A stretch of DNA of 64,000 nucleotides, from NCBI RefSeq assembly GCF_003814835.1, contig NZ_RKRG01000004.1:1-64000 (forward strand), given 5' to 3'. A program made the position numbers and the translations under genes. Of this stretch, positions 28,007-37,116 are shown in pieces. Position 1 is the first letter of the stretch. Each line of letters opens with the position of its first letter. The notes beneath the pieces are model-generated. The model saw nothing but the letters and a program-made list of their open reading frames with translations, searched no databases and was not told the DNA's origin. This DNA comes from Methanobrevibacter gottschalkii DSM 11977. Its GTDB lineage: Archaea > Methanobacteriota > Methanobacteria > Methanobacteriales > Methanobacteriaceae.

Positions 28007-29902
28007 ATGATTTTAAGCATTATTATACCTACCTACAATGAAGAAAAATACCTCCCAATTCTCCTAGAGAGCATTAAAAAACAAAGCTTTGAGGATTATG
28101 AAATTATAGTAGCTGATGCAAATTCAACTGACAATACCCGAAACATAGCACAAGAATATGGTTGTATAATAGTAGATGGAGGCTTACCTGCAATAGGTAG
28201 AAATAATGGTGCTAATGTTGCAAAAGGAGATATTTTACTTTTTCTTGACTCAGATTTAAAATTAACAGATGAGTATCTAAGAGATGTTGTATATGAATTT
28301 AAAATGGAGAGACTTGGAATAGCAATTACCCGCATGGAACCACTTTCAAACAAAGTTGAAGATAAACTATTCCATGATTTTGCAAATTTCTTCATGGTTA
28401 GTGTTGAAAACATTAAACCTCATGGTGCAGGATGCTATGGAATAATCTCCAAAAGAAAATTGCACGAAGAGTGTAATGGATTTGATGAATCCCTAACTTT
28501 TGGAGAAGATACTGATTATATTGAACGATTAGCAAAAAAAGAACGTTTTAGAGTATTAAGAAAAGCTAAAATTGGTGTTTCAACAAGGCGACTTGAAGAA
28601 GAAGGAATTACAACATTAATCAGACAGTACGGTAAAAGCACTGTAAATGACTTTTTAGGAAAAAGAACTGATGCTAATGAGTTAAATTATAAATTTGACC
28701 ATGGACATGATAGAATTGCTGAATCAAAAATGTCAGGAATTGAAAAAAGTGCAGAAAAAATTAACGTAATTAAAGAGACTTATGATGAATCAAAAGAAAA
28801 AGTCAACAAAGCAAGATCCCTTCTAAACACTAAAACTGAAAGAGATAAAAAAATAGTCTTTTACTGTGTTTGTGGCGAAGGAATGGGTCATGCAATAAGA
28901 ACTGGAGTAATCGTTGATAAAATTAAAGATGAATATGATGTTTACTTATTTTCAAGTGACAGAGCTTACGAATATTTAAAATCCAAATTCAATAATGTTT
29001 ATAAAATTGGAGGATTTAACACAGTATACATTAACAATAAAGTAAATAATTTAAAAACCCTTTCAAATGCTCTGAAAAGAAATCCCGGCAATATAAAAAC
29101 AGGATATGAAACTTTATATAAAAAAGCAAGAGAACTTAGACCAGATGTTATTGTAACAGATTTTGAAATTTATGCAACAATGGTTTCTAAACTTCTAAAT
29201 ATTCCATTAATTAGTTTAGATAACATCCATATGATTACTCAAACTAAAATCGATTATCCAAAAGACAAATATGTTGAAATGGTTAAAGCAAAAGGAGTAA
29301 TTAAAACATATGTTGTTAAACCAAAAGTACATATCCTTACAAGCTTTTTTTATCCTAAATTAAAACCTAAAAAGAATGCTATAATCTACCCTCCAATTAT
29401 ACGTGAAGATATTTTAAATTTAAAGCCTAGTAAAGGTGACCATGTAATTGTTTATCAAACAAGTAAAGAAAGTGGAAAACTTGTTCGTAAGTTAAAATCT
29501 CTTAATAATGAAAAGTTCATTGTTTATGGATTTAATAAAAATGAAATAGATGGCAATTTAACTTATAAAGAGTTTAATGAAGATGTTTTCTACGATGATT
29601 TGGCATCATCTAAAGCGGTTATTTGTAATGGAGGATTTACATTCATATCAGAAGCAATACATCTTAAAAAACCAATTTATTCTGTTCCCGCTATTGGAAA
29701 CTTCGAACAAACATTAAATGGATATTATGTTCAAAAATTAGGTTACGGAGAATACCATGAAGTTATGAATGCTTCTAAAGTTAAAAAATTCTTATCAAGA
29801 CTTTCAAAATATCAAAAAAGACTTGATAAAGTTAAAAAAACAAACAATGATGGAATTGTGCGTGAATTAAAATATAGAATTGAAAAATATTCAAAACAGT
29901 AA
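28007..29902 (+). CDS. Fused GT2 and GT28-like (MJ1255 type) glycosyltransferase
   Basis: 631 residues. Residues 1 to about 230 form a family 2 glycosyltransferase (MILSIIIPTYNEEKYLPILL; LLFLDSDLKL as the DxD motif; FGEDTDYIERL as the acceptor-side ED motif). After a charged linker, residues about 283-631 form a GT-B domain of the MJ1255/MurG-like type (FYCVCGEGMGHAIRTGVIVD; VIVTDFEIYATM; AVICNGGFTFISEAIHLKKP as the UDP-sugar-binding C-terminal motif). Two transfer steps are thus joined in one cytoplasmic protein, plausibly for a glycolipid or cell-wall sugar. The next ALP gene is 180 bases away but seems separately transcribed. Confidence 0.85.
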   Translation: MILSIIIPTYNEEKYLPILLESIKKQSFEDYEIIVADANSTDNTRNIAQEYGCIIVDGGLPAIGRNNGANVAKGDILLFLDSDLKLTDEYLRDVVYEFKMERLGIAITRMEPLSNKVEDKLFHDFANFFMVSVENIKPHGAGCYGIISKRKLHEECNGFDESLTFGEDTDYIERLAKKERFRVLRKAKIGVSTRRLEEEGITTLIRQYGKSTVNDFLGKRTDANELNYKFDHGHDRIAESKMSGIEKSAEKINVIKETYDESKEKVNKARSLLNTKTERDKKIVFYCVCGEGMGHAIRTGVIVDKIKDEYDVYLFSSDRAYEYLKSKFNNVYKIGGFNTVYINNKVNNLKTLSNALKRNPGNIKTGYETLYKKARELRPDVIVTDFEIYATMVSKLLNIPLISLDNIHMITQTKIDYPKDKYVEMVKAKGVIKTYVVKPKVHILTSFFYPKLKPKKNAIIYPPIIREDILNLKPSKGDHVIVYQTSKESGKLVRKLKSLNNEKFIVYGFNKNEIDGNLTYKEFNEDVFYDDLASSKAVICNGGFTFISEAIHLKKPIYSVPAIGNFEQTLNGYYVQKLGYGEYHEVMNASKVKKFLSRLSKYQKRLDKVKKTNNDGIVRELKYRIEKYSKQ

Positions 29903-30081
29903 CTTGCCATCAGACAAGGATTAAAATAACAATTTACAGTGTTATATATCCAAACAGTCAAAATCAAATATGAATTTTAAATTAAATGAAATTTGAATAA
30001 TACTATTCCCAATCTTAAAAAAATAGATATATTATAATAAATATAACTAAATTATAAAAGTTATTTTGGAGAGGAATTTTG

Positions 30082-31533
30082 TTGAGCAAAAAATTAATAC
30101 TGATTACAGTACTATTAGGTTTATTGGCAATTTCAACTGTAAGTGCTGCTGACAATACTGAAAGTGACATTATTGGAGCCGATGGGTTAAACAGCACAAG
30201 CAATATACCAATGGATGCTCCAAGAACATTTACTCAGTTAAATGAAGCAATAACTCCATACACCAGTATTGATTTAGAGCATGATTATAGATATGATAAT
30301 GAGACAGATTCCGAATTTGCTAATGGAGTTCCCATTACCAAGAATATAACTATTGATGGTAAAGGTCATACACTTGATGGAAATTATCTTGCCCGTATTT
30401 TTATTATAAAAGAAGATTGTACGGCAGTTTTTAAGAACATTAACTTCATTAACGGTAAGGCAAGCACCAATGGCGGAGCAATTTATGGAGTTTGTAATGC
30501 AGAAAACTGCAATTTCCTTAATAATACTGCAGTAAAAGATGGTGGAGCAATACATCTAAGTAACGCCAATAACTGTAATTTTATTAACAATTACGTATTA
30601 AATGGTAGAGGTGGAGCAATGTATAAAGGTTATGCAACAAACTGCATATTTACTGACAACTCCGCAGTGACTGGCGGAGCACTCTTTGAAAACTCTGCAA
30701 CAAAATGTAAGTTCACCAATAATTTTGCAAAAGAGAATGGTGGAGCATTATATGGAGGATTTGCTGTTCAATGTAATTTTAATAAGAATTCCGCAAAGAA
30801 TAATGGTGGAGCACTTTATAAAGGTTCAGCCCACTACTGTAATTTCAGTGATAATTATGCAGTAAATCATGGCGGAGGAATGTATGGAGGTGCCGGTGAA
30901 TACTGCTTCTTTAAAAACAATGCAGCAAAATCAGGACATGATGCATACAGAAGCTCCCTCAAAAAAACTAAGACAACTATTTATATAAAGCCTACAACTA
31001 CTGCCCATTATGGTGATTATGTAGTTATAACCTTAAAAAATATTAAAAACAAAGTTGTGAGTGGTGTTAAGGTAAGTGTTTTTATTAATGGTAAAAAATA
31101 TGCTACAAAAATTACCAACAAATATGGTCAAATTAAAATTGATACACGAAACGGTTTTGTTATTAAAAAATACACTATTAAGTCAAAGTTTGCAGAAGAT
31201 TCCAATTACTACGCATCATCAAAAACAGTTAAAATTACTATTAAAAAGTCAACACCAAAAATAACTGCAAATTCAAAAACATTCAAAAAATCAACTAAAA
31301 TCAAAAAATACAGCATAACCTTAAAAACCAAACAAGGAAAAATTATGAAAAATAAAAAAATTACATTAAATGTCAATCATAGATATTATTATGCAACAAC
31401 CAATTATAAAGGAATTGCAACATTTAAAATTACCAAACTATTATATAAAGGTAAATTTACTGCTACAACTGGATATGCTGGTAGTAAATATTACAATGCA
31501 TTAACTAAAAAATCCACCATTATTGTCCGATAG
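30082..31533 (+). CDS. Adhesin-like protein with beta-helix and Ig-like domains
   Basis: About 483 residues. Sec signal peptide (KKLILITVLLGLLAISTVSA), then a parallel beta-helix (about 80-290) with at least seven GGA-centred coils (repeated NC-x-F-x-x-N-x-A-x-x-x-GGA-x-Y-x-G), then two Ig-like domains rich in Lys (about 300-390 and 395-483; KYSITLKTKQGKIMKNKKIT). No C-terminal membrane helix is present, so it is probably secreted or held by the wall. GGAGAGG at 30068-30074 gives best spacing to the TTG at 30082; another TTG precedes it at 30079. The beta-helix start (NITIDGKGHTLDG) is shared with the adhesin at 41736. Confidence 0.82.
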   Translation: MSKKLILITVLLGLLAISTVSAADNTESDIIGADGLNSTSNIPMDAPRTFTQLNEAITPYTSIDLEHDYRYDNETDSEFANGVPITKNITIDGKGHTLDGNYLARIFIIKEDCTAVFKNINFINGKASTNGGAIYGVCNAENCNFLNNTAVKDGGAIHLSNANNCNFINNYVLNGRGGAMYKGYATNCIFTDNSAVTGGALFENSATKCKFTNNFAKENGGALYGGFAVQCNFNKNSAKNNGGALYKGSAHYCNFSDNYAVNHGGGMYGGAGEYCFFKNNAAKSGHDAYRSSLKKTKTTIYIKPTTTAHYGDYVVITLKNIKNKVVSGVKVSVFINGKKYATKITNKYGQIKIDTRNGFVIKKYTIKSKFAEDSNYYASSKTVKITIKKSTPKITANSKTFKKSTKIKKYSITLKTKQGKIMKNKKITLNVNHRYYYATTNYKGIATFKITKLLYKGKFTATTGYAGSKYYNALTKKSTIIVR

Positions 31534-31651
31534 ATGTTTTTCCTGCGCTTTTTCTCTTTTGAAATAATAAAACATTTGTCAAACTCAAAAATTAAATTAA
31601 AATTAAAAAAAATAGTAATTCTTATAAAAAGAAAATATAAAAAATAAAATA

Positions 31652-31675
31652 GGAGATATCGATACCTCCTTTTTT
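31652..31675 (+). terminator. Hairpin and T-run between convergent genes
   Basis: GGAG and CTCC enclose the palindrome TATCGATA, followed by TTTTTT on the plus strand. It probably ends the adhesin transcript and lies close to the end of the convergent gene. Confidence 0.5.
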
Positions 31676-31683
31676 AAAATATC

Positions 31684-31980
31684 TTATAAAGATATTGAAT
31701 TTGCATCAAATACATTAATTTCTAAATCACTTACAACTAAATCTGATATGTTTTCACCAAATTTTATAAAATGTTCTGTTTTCAAGTGATTTTTGAGAAT
31801 TTCTACAGAATCCCATTGTTCAACAAATAATAATGTATTATCATCTGTATTAACAAATAAATTATAATCAATATTACCAGATTCTTCTTTCGATTTTTTA
31901 ATCAAATCTTGAGCAAATTCAATTATTCTATTTTTACTTGTTTCATCTTTAGGAATAGCTTTAGCTTGAACAATAATCAT
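31684..31980 (-). CDS. Antibiotic biosynthesis monooxygenase-domain protein (YgiN-like)
   Basis: 98 residues of the ABM ferredoxin-like fold: MIIVQAKAIPKDETSKNRII, SGNIDYNLFVNTDDNTLLFV, EQWDSVEILKNHLKTEHFIK. The E-Q-W and H residues are typical of the family, which includes quinol monooxygenases and dimeric stress proteins. In an anaerobic methanogen the substrate is unknown. GAGGGTAAT precedes the ATG. It is monocistronic by context. Confidence 0.8.
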   Translation of the reverse strand: MIIVQAKAIPKDETSKNRIIEFAQDLIKKSKEESGNIDYNLFVNTDDNTLLFVEQWDSVEILKNHLKTEHFIKFGENISDLVVSDLEINVFDANSISL

Positions 31981-32333
31981 TCTATTACCCTCTTAAAAAT
32001 TTATACCAGTTATTCTACCCCATAATGAGATTTATATTTAATATTTAATCCGATTAAAAGAGGAATTATTTATTTTTCAATTATTCATTCTTTTTCAAGA
32101 ACAAAACAATATTTATTTGCCATTTCTCACATCAAAACATTATAATTTTTAATCTTTTAAACTATTTTCATCACTTCTTTTTTACAAGACATTATATCTA
32201 CACCTTCAATTGCTAAACATTTAACAATTCATAATCCTTGCGAATAAGTTCCTCCTATAATATCTACTTCCATATTCACCATTTAATAAAAAAAAGAAGG
32301 TAAATAATTTGATTATTTACCTTTTCAAAATAT
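31981..32333 (-). other. Spacer with a possible gene remnant
   Basis: On the minus strand from 32282 a frame reads MVNMEVDIIGGTYSQGL, a TGA stop, then IVKCLAIEGVDIMSCKK and further to about 32152. It has protein-like composition and Cys residues but is too short and interrupted to name. The rest is AT-rich without a gene. Confidence 0.3.
32286..32321 (-). terminator. Terminator of the alcohol dehydrogenase gene
   Basis: Perfect 10-base stem GGTAAATAAT / ATTATTTACC with a 3-base loop, 13 bases after the stop of the minus-strand gene, followed on that strand by CTTCTTTTTTTT. A strong intrinsic-terminator-like structure. Confidence 0.7.
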
Positions 32334-33410
32334 TTAATCCAAATCAAGCATTACAACAGGCTTGATTAAATCTTTTGGTTTTTCTTTCATTAAATAAAGT
32401 GCGTCTTCAATTTTATCCAAACCTTCAAATTTGTGAGTGACCAAAAGTTCTGGGTCTTGTCTACCACATAAAGCAAGATCGGCTAGTCTTTCCATTCTAA
32501 CACGACCACCAGGACATAATCCATTTTTAATGTTTATGTTAGACATACCACAACCCCATTCAACACGAGGTATTAAAACATTGTCTGCTCCACTCAAATA
32601 ATTTACATTAGAAACAGTTCCTCCTGCTTTTGCACTTGAAATTGCTTCTTTCCATGTGTTTTCAAGATTACCTCCGGCAATAACTACAGAATCGACTCCT
32701 GCACCATCGGTTAATTCCATTACTTGTTCATCAATTGGCCCTTCCTTATAATTAATTATATCAGTTGCACCATACTTTTTTGCTACTTTTACAGAAATTG
32801 GTCTTGTTCCTGCTGCAAATAGTCTTCCAGCACCTAATAACTTTGCACCCGCAATAGCTGAAAGTCCTACAGCTCCAATTCCTATGACAAGTACACTTCC
32901 ACCTAACGGAATATCAGCATTTTCAGAACCCATCATACCAGTAGACCACATGTCCACTAACATGCATGCTCCTTCATCTGACAACCCATCTGGCATATGT
33001 GCTAAGTTTGCATCTGCTAAATTTACATGGAATCTTTCACCAAAAACACCATCTTTAAAGTTTGAGAATTTCCATCCACCTAATGGTTCCATGGTTTGTG
33101 AAGGGAAACCTCTTTGTGCAGCTTCATCATCCCAATCTGGAGTGATTGCCGGCACAATTACTTTATCACCCGGTTTAAAGTTTTGTACCAATTTACCAAC
33201 TTCAACTACCTCACCTACTGCTTCATGACCTAAAATCATGTCCTTACGATCTCCAATTGCTCCTTCCCATACAGTATGAATATCTGAAGTGCATGGAGAT
33301 ACACATGTAGGTTTAATAATAGCATCGAGTGGCCCACATTCAGGAACTTCTTTTTCAACCCAACCAGTTTCATTTAATTTTTTCATTGCAAAACCTTTGA
33401 AAGTTGCCAT
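32334..33410 (-). CDS. adh: NADP-dependent secondary alcohol (isopropanol) dehydrogenase
   Basis: 358 residues, full-length zinc-dependent medium-chain dehydrogenase closely resembling the thermoanaerobe and clostridial isopropanol dehydrogenases. Catalytic zinc ligands are visible as Cys40 (SPCTSDIHT), His62 (ILGHEAVGEV) and Asp near 153 (MLVDMWSTGM). The Rossmann motif is GIGAVGLSAIAGAKLLGAGR, and GTRP at its end keeps the Arg that binds the NADP phosphate in that group. It would oxidise or reduce secondary and short primary alcohols, perhaps supplying reductant. High similarity to bacterial enzymes suggests transfer. Terminated by its own hairpin, so monocistronic. Confidence 0.9.
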   Translation of the reverse strand: MATFKGFAMKKLNETGWVEKEVPECGPLDAIIKPTCVSPCTSDIHTVWEGAIGDRKDMILGHEAVGEVVEVGKLVQNFKPGDKVIVPAITPDWDDEAAQRGFPSQTMEPLGGWKFSNFKDGVFGERFHVNLADANLAHMPDGLSDEGACMLVDMWSTGMMGSENADIPLGGSVLVIGIGAVGLSAIAGAKLLGAGRLFAAGTRPISVKVAKKYGATDIINYKEGPIDEQVMELTDGAGVDSVVIAGGNLENTWKEAISSAKAGGTVSNVNYLSGADNVLIPRVEWGCGMSNINIKNGLCPGGRVRMERLADLALCGRQDPELLVTHKFEGLDKIEDALYLMKEKPKDLIKPVVMLDLD

Positions 33411-34121
33411 AATATCACCTAATTTTATTCAACGCATATCTTTAAATAGGTTTTGTTTAATATGCCTGAATGTAAAAAAAAATATCAAACAATTACAAAA
33501 ACCATTGCATTATTCAACCCATTTAAATCAACACATCGATAATACTAACTTTATTCATTATATATATATAAATATGTTTCCATATTATTTTATAAAACCT
33601 AAAAACTTAAATTATTTTTAAAAATAATAAAAATAAATATATAATGTTCAATTAAAAATATAAAAACAAGATAAAATCCAATTAATTAAATATTGTAAAT
33701 ATCAAATATTCCACAATAAATACAAATGATAATATTTTACTAAAAATTTGTACATAAATATTCATTAACAAAATTTCCATATAATGTTTTTAAATCCAGT
33801 ATTTTATAGAATTCACTTTAAAATATTTCCATTAATCCTGTCTGCATTTAATCTTTTTAATTGAAATATTCAAAACTTCAATTGTAAAATAAAGAAAAGC
33901 TTTCATGACTAAAACTAATTTTCGTCGACAGCCAATAATATAAAAAATAACTTTTTGTTTCAAAAACATCCCCGAAATAATTAATATTATTTATTACAAA
34001 AGTCAAAAAAATTCAATTAAATTATGCAGATATAACACAATAATACCCTAAAAGTTACATTAATTTTATATAGTACCTACAAGTTATTAAACAATGATAA
34101 GGAATTTCAGGGGAAAACATT
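33411..34121. other. AT-rich intergenic stretch
   Basis: 711 bases without a convincing gene. It contains one copy of the short inverted-repeat element (33838-33932) and, at its right end, the promoter of the winged-helix gene (TTTTATATAG near 34065-34074, about 50 bases upstream of the ATG) and the ribosome binding site AGGGGAA. Confidence 0.5.
33838..33932. repeat. Short inverted-repeat element, copy 3 (diverged)
   Basis: Starts TGTCTGCATTTAA and ends TTTTCGTCGACAG, an imperfect inverted pair, with an interior (TTCAATTGTAAAATAAAG) shared with the copy at 45236-45338. Length about 95 bases. No coding potential. Confidence 0.45.
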
Positions 34122-34382
34122 ATGGATGACGAAACATTAAAAAAATTTGCATATGTAAATATCAGTTCTTACCGTGTGAAAACAATGAAAGCTCTTAAAG
34201 ATGATGTAAAAACACCAACCAATATTGCAAAAGAAGCAGGAATACTTCCAAATCATATTTCAAAAGTCCTTCGTGAATTAAAAGAAAGTGGAATAGCTGA
34301 ATGTATTAATGAAGAAGCAAGAAAAGGACGTTTATACAGGTTAACAGATGTTGGAGAAGAAATAGTTGATAAATTAGACTAA
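34122..34382 (+). CDS. Winged-helix transcriptional regulator
   Basis: 86 residues forming one winged helix-turn-helix domain: SSYRVKTMKALKDDVKTPTN, the recognition region KEAGILPNHISKVLRELKES, and a beta wing RKGRLYRLTDVGEE. This is the ArsR/MarR-like single-domain type common in methanogens. No sensor domain is present. It has its own TATA box and RBS and is transcribed alone. Target unknown. Confidence 0.85.
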   Translation: MDDETLKKFAYVNISSYRVKTMKALKDDVKTPTNIAKEAGILPNHISKVLRELKESGIAECINEEARKGRLYRLTDVGEEIVDKLD

Positions 34383-34595
34383 TTACACTTATAATTTATT
34401 AAATATAATATATTTGAAGAAGAATCTTTTCAATTAGAATACATGAATCATGAAAAGAATTATACAAAATGTGAAAGCTAATTTAACCGGAAATAGTTAC
34501 AAGTCTGAATTTGCCATAATTCATCCATTGTAATATTATGCCATGCTTAAAATTAACTAAAATATAAAACTAATAAAAAAAGTAAAAAAAGGTGT

Positions 34596-35531
34596 TTATA
34601 AAGTAACACCCATTTCTAACTGTTCTGTGAGTTCTTTATACCTGTTTCTGATAGTTACTTCAGTAACACCGGCGATTTCAGCTACATCTCTTTGGGTTTT
34701 TCTATCTCCAAGCAAAACAGATGCAATGTATAATGCTGCAGCCGCTACACCTGTCGGCCCTCTTCCTGAAGTTAATCCTTTTTCCATTGCTTTTTCAATA
34801 ATTTCAATAGCTTTGGACTGTGCTTCACCAGAAAGTCCAAGTTCTGATGCGAATCTAGGAACATAATCAACTGGAGAAGTTGGTGGTAATTTAATGTTTA
34901 ATTCACGAGTCAAGAATCTGTATGTACGGCCCACTTCTTTTTTAGTTACTCTGGATACTTCGGCAATTTCATCTAAAGTACGTGGAACATTACAACGTCT
35001 ACATGCAGCGTATAATGATGCTGCTACTACTCCTTCAATACTTCTTCCTCTGATTAATTTGTTATCTACTGCACTTCTGTACACTACACTTGCAGCTTCC
35101 CTTACACTTCTTGGAAGCCCCAATCTTGAGGAATCACGATCAAGTTCACTTAATGCAAATGCTAAGTTTCTTTCGGTTGCTCCGGAAATTCTAATTTTCC
35201 TTTGCCATTTTCTTAATCTGTACCATTGTGCCCTGTTTCTTGCAGGAATATCACGACCATAGATGTCTTTATTTCTCCAATCAATCATGGTACTTAAACC
35301 TTTATCGTGAATGGTGTATGTAATTGGAGCACCCACTCTTGTACGTTTGTCTCTTTGTTCATGGTCAAATGCCCTCCATTCAGGACCCATATCCACAAGA
35401 TTTTCATCAATAACTAATCCGCAACGAGAACATACAACTTCTGCTCTTTCATAGTCCCCTATTAATTCAGTTGATCCGCATTCAGGACATACTGTTGGTT
35501 CTTTAAGTTCTTCTTCCTGTGCTTTAGCCAT
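34596..35531 (-). CDS. tfb: Transcription initiation factor B (TFB)
   Basis: 311 residues. The N-terminal zinc ribbon has the four Cys ([11 protein letters not shown] and [12 protein letters not shown]), followed by the B-finger and linker ([19 protein letters not shown]) and two cyclin-fold repeats (about 120-205 and 215-305; [20 protein letters not shown] and [20 protein letters not shown]). It recruits RNA polymerase to TBP-bound promoters and reads the BRE. It is full-length. It starts 41 bases after gar1 and is probably co-transcribed with it. Confidence 0.95.
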   Translation of the reverse strand: MAKAQEEELKEPTVCPECGSTELIGDYERAEVVCSRCGLVIDENLVDMGPEWRAFDHEQRDKRTRVGAPITYTIHDKGLSTMIDWRNKDIYGRDIPARNRAQWYRLRKWQRKIRISGATERNLAFALSELDRDSSRLGLPRSVREAASVVYRSAVDNKLIRGRSIEGVVAASLYAACRRCNVPRTLDEIAEVSRVTKKEVGRTYRFLTRELNIKLPPTSPVDYVPRFASELGLSGEAQSKAIEIIEKAMEKGLTSGRGPTGVAAAALYIASVLLGDRKTQRDVAEIAGVTEVTIRNRYKELTEQLEMGVTL

Positions 35532-35572
35532 TTGTGCTCTTCTTCCACGTCTTCCTCTTCTTGGAATCTCAT

Positions 35573-35875
35573 CTATTTTTTGTTTTGTGGTTTCTTTTGG
35601 CGTGATCTCATCCTCCTTTTTCTAGTCTTTTTGGATTTTGGTTTTGATACAAATAATTTTTCACCACAGTTTCTCTCAATTTCTTCCCTATTTGCTTGTC
35701 TAAATAATCTAATTGATACATAGGGATTCGCAGTAGGTCCAAAAACATAGCCTACTTTACCAATTTTTTTCTTATTACTATCAAACACTATAGCTCCCGG
35801 TGAAGGTGTCTTGGTTGTTCGAGCAATTAATTTTCCTGAATTTGCTATATGCAAACTTTTGCCTAATAATTTCAT
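35573..35875 (-). CDS. gar1: H/ACA ribonucleoprotein subunit Gar1
   Basis: 100 residues. The beta-barrel core ([53 protein letters not shown]) is that of Gar1, followed by a basic Lys/Arg-rich tail of about 25 residues. It works with Cbf5, Nop10 and L7Ae in RNA-guided pseudouridylation. The order gar1-tfb is common in euryarchaea. A TATA-like TTATATAT lies at about 35895-35903, 20-30 bases upstream, so the leader is very short. Confidence 0.9.
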   Translation of the reverse strand: MKLLGKSLHIANSGKLIARTTKTPSPGAIVFDSNKKKIGKVGYVFGPTANPYVSIRLFRQANREEIERNCGEKLFVSKPKSKKTRKRRMRSRQKKPQNKK

Positions 35876-35971
35876 AAAATCAAATCTGTATCAGTTATAT
35901 ATAATAAAGAAGTAATATATAAAGTTATCGATATATTTATATATAAACATTGAATATATTTAAATGTTTTA

Positions 35972-36715
35972 CTATTTTTTTCCAAGACCCACAATCTGCG
36001 ATAATGTATTTCCCAATGCAATTTTATCAATGATGAGGGATTCTTTAATTTTAATATCTAAAGAAGCAAACATTGTTTTTACAAACAATTCTTGAGGAAT
36101 TACAACAATACCACATTCATCTCCAATTAAAAAATCTCCAGGATTAACTTTAAATCCTTCTATATCCAATGATTCGTTTAAGCTACCTAAACCTAGAGCC
36201 AACCCTGCATTAGGACAGTAATTTGATGCAAATACTGGATAATCCATATACAACAATGCATCCAAATCACGTGCTGAACCGTAAATTACGGTAGCTTTAA
36301 TTCCATTATCACGAGCACAAGTTGAAGCAAGCTCACCCCAAATTGCCATCTCCTCACTGTCAACTTTAAAGAATAATATGTCTCCCTCATCAGCCTCATC
36401 AATTGCCATTGCAGAAGTTCCCCAGTCCCCACTAGTAGTTTCTGCTGTAAATATTCTGCCGAATACTCTTCGATTATTAATTGGTTTTATCTTTTGAATT
36501 ACACCGGATTGTCTTGAAATCCCGTTAAATGCATCTGAAACCTGGCATGTCGATATATTTTCTAAAAGAGAATGGAGATTAATATATTCATCATAGTTAT
36601 CCCCATTAAATTTTAAATCATTAATTGTAACATTATCTAAACAAATTTCACTAATATCTAATCGTTTGTTCAAATTTTTATTTTTATTTAATAAATCCTT
36701 TGGACTAATTGACAT
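35972..36715 (-). CDS. RraA-family protein
   Basis: 247 residues. Residues about 50-245 are the RraA/DlpA fold: STCQVSDAFNGIS, IFTAETTSGDWGTSAMAIDE, VIYGSARDLDALLYMDYPVF (the G-x-x-R-D metal and substrate loop), PGDFLIGDECGIVVIPQE. The N-terminal 45 residues are extra. Family members include RNase E inhibitors, 4-hydroxy-4-methyl-2-oxoglutarate aldolases and archaeal forms fused to hexulose-phosphate synthase; which applies here cannot be read from the sequence. The intact G-x-x-R-D loop favours an enzyme. Confidence 0.8.
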   Translation of the reverse strand: MSISPKDLLNKNKNLNKRLDISEICLDNVTINDLKFNGDNYDEYINLHSLLENISTCQVSDAFNGISRQSGVIQKIKPINNRRVFGRIFTAETTSGDWGTSAMAIDEADEGDILFFKVDSEEMAIWGELASTCARDNGIKATVIYGSARDLDALLYMDYPVFASNYCPNAGLALGLGSLNESLDIEGFKVNPGDFLIGDECGIVVIPQELFVKTMFASLDIKIKESLIIDKIALGNTLSQIVGLGKK

Positions 36716-37116
36716 AACCTCACCAATCTTTTCACTTTAATATAATACAATTTATATATTAGTTTTACTAATAAATAATAATTGTAGTATTTTTAAGAAA
36801 TACTTATAATTATTATATACTCAATCAGAGTTAATTTACATATCATTATTATTAAATTCATTATTAATTTATTCAAAAGACAGGAGAAGCAAGATTATTA
36901 AGGAAAAAACATTATTAAGAAACAATAAAAATTACCAATACAATAAAACCTTAATAGCAGGCTCACTGTAACATGTATAAACTCTTTTTTTAGTGTATGA
37001 TAGGTCGTCAAGACTGATGAAATATATGATTATCGTATAATTTATGCAAATTTACCAAATAATTTTTTTTAAAATTACATAAATTATCCCGATTAATAAG
37101 CTTAGGAGGCTTAAAA
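36716..37116. other. Intergenic stretch before dnaG
   Basis: 401 bases between divergent genes. The right part (36955-37035) has mixed composition and might hold a small RNA, but no convincing structure was found. TAGGAGGC at 37104-37111 is a strong RBS for dnaG. No protein-coding gene. Confidence 0.4.

Noticed and set aside
36955-37035. Possible C/D-box small RNA (CTGATGA near 37014) before dnaG
   Set aside because: Only one C-like box is good, there is no matching D box at the right distance, and no stem closes it.
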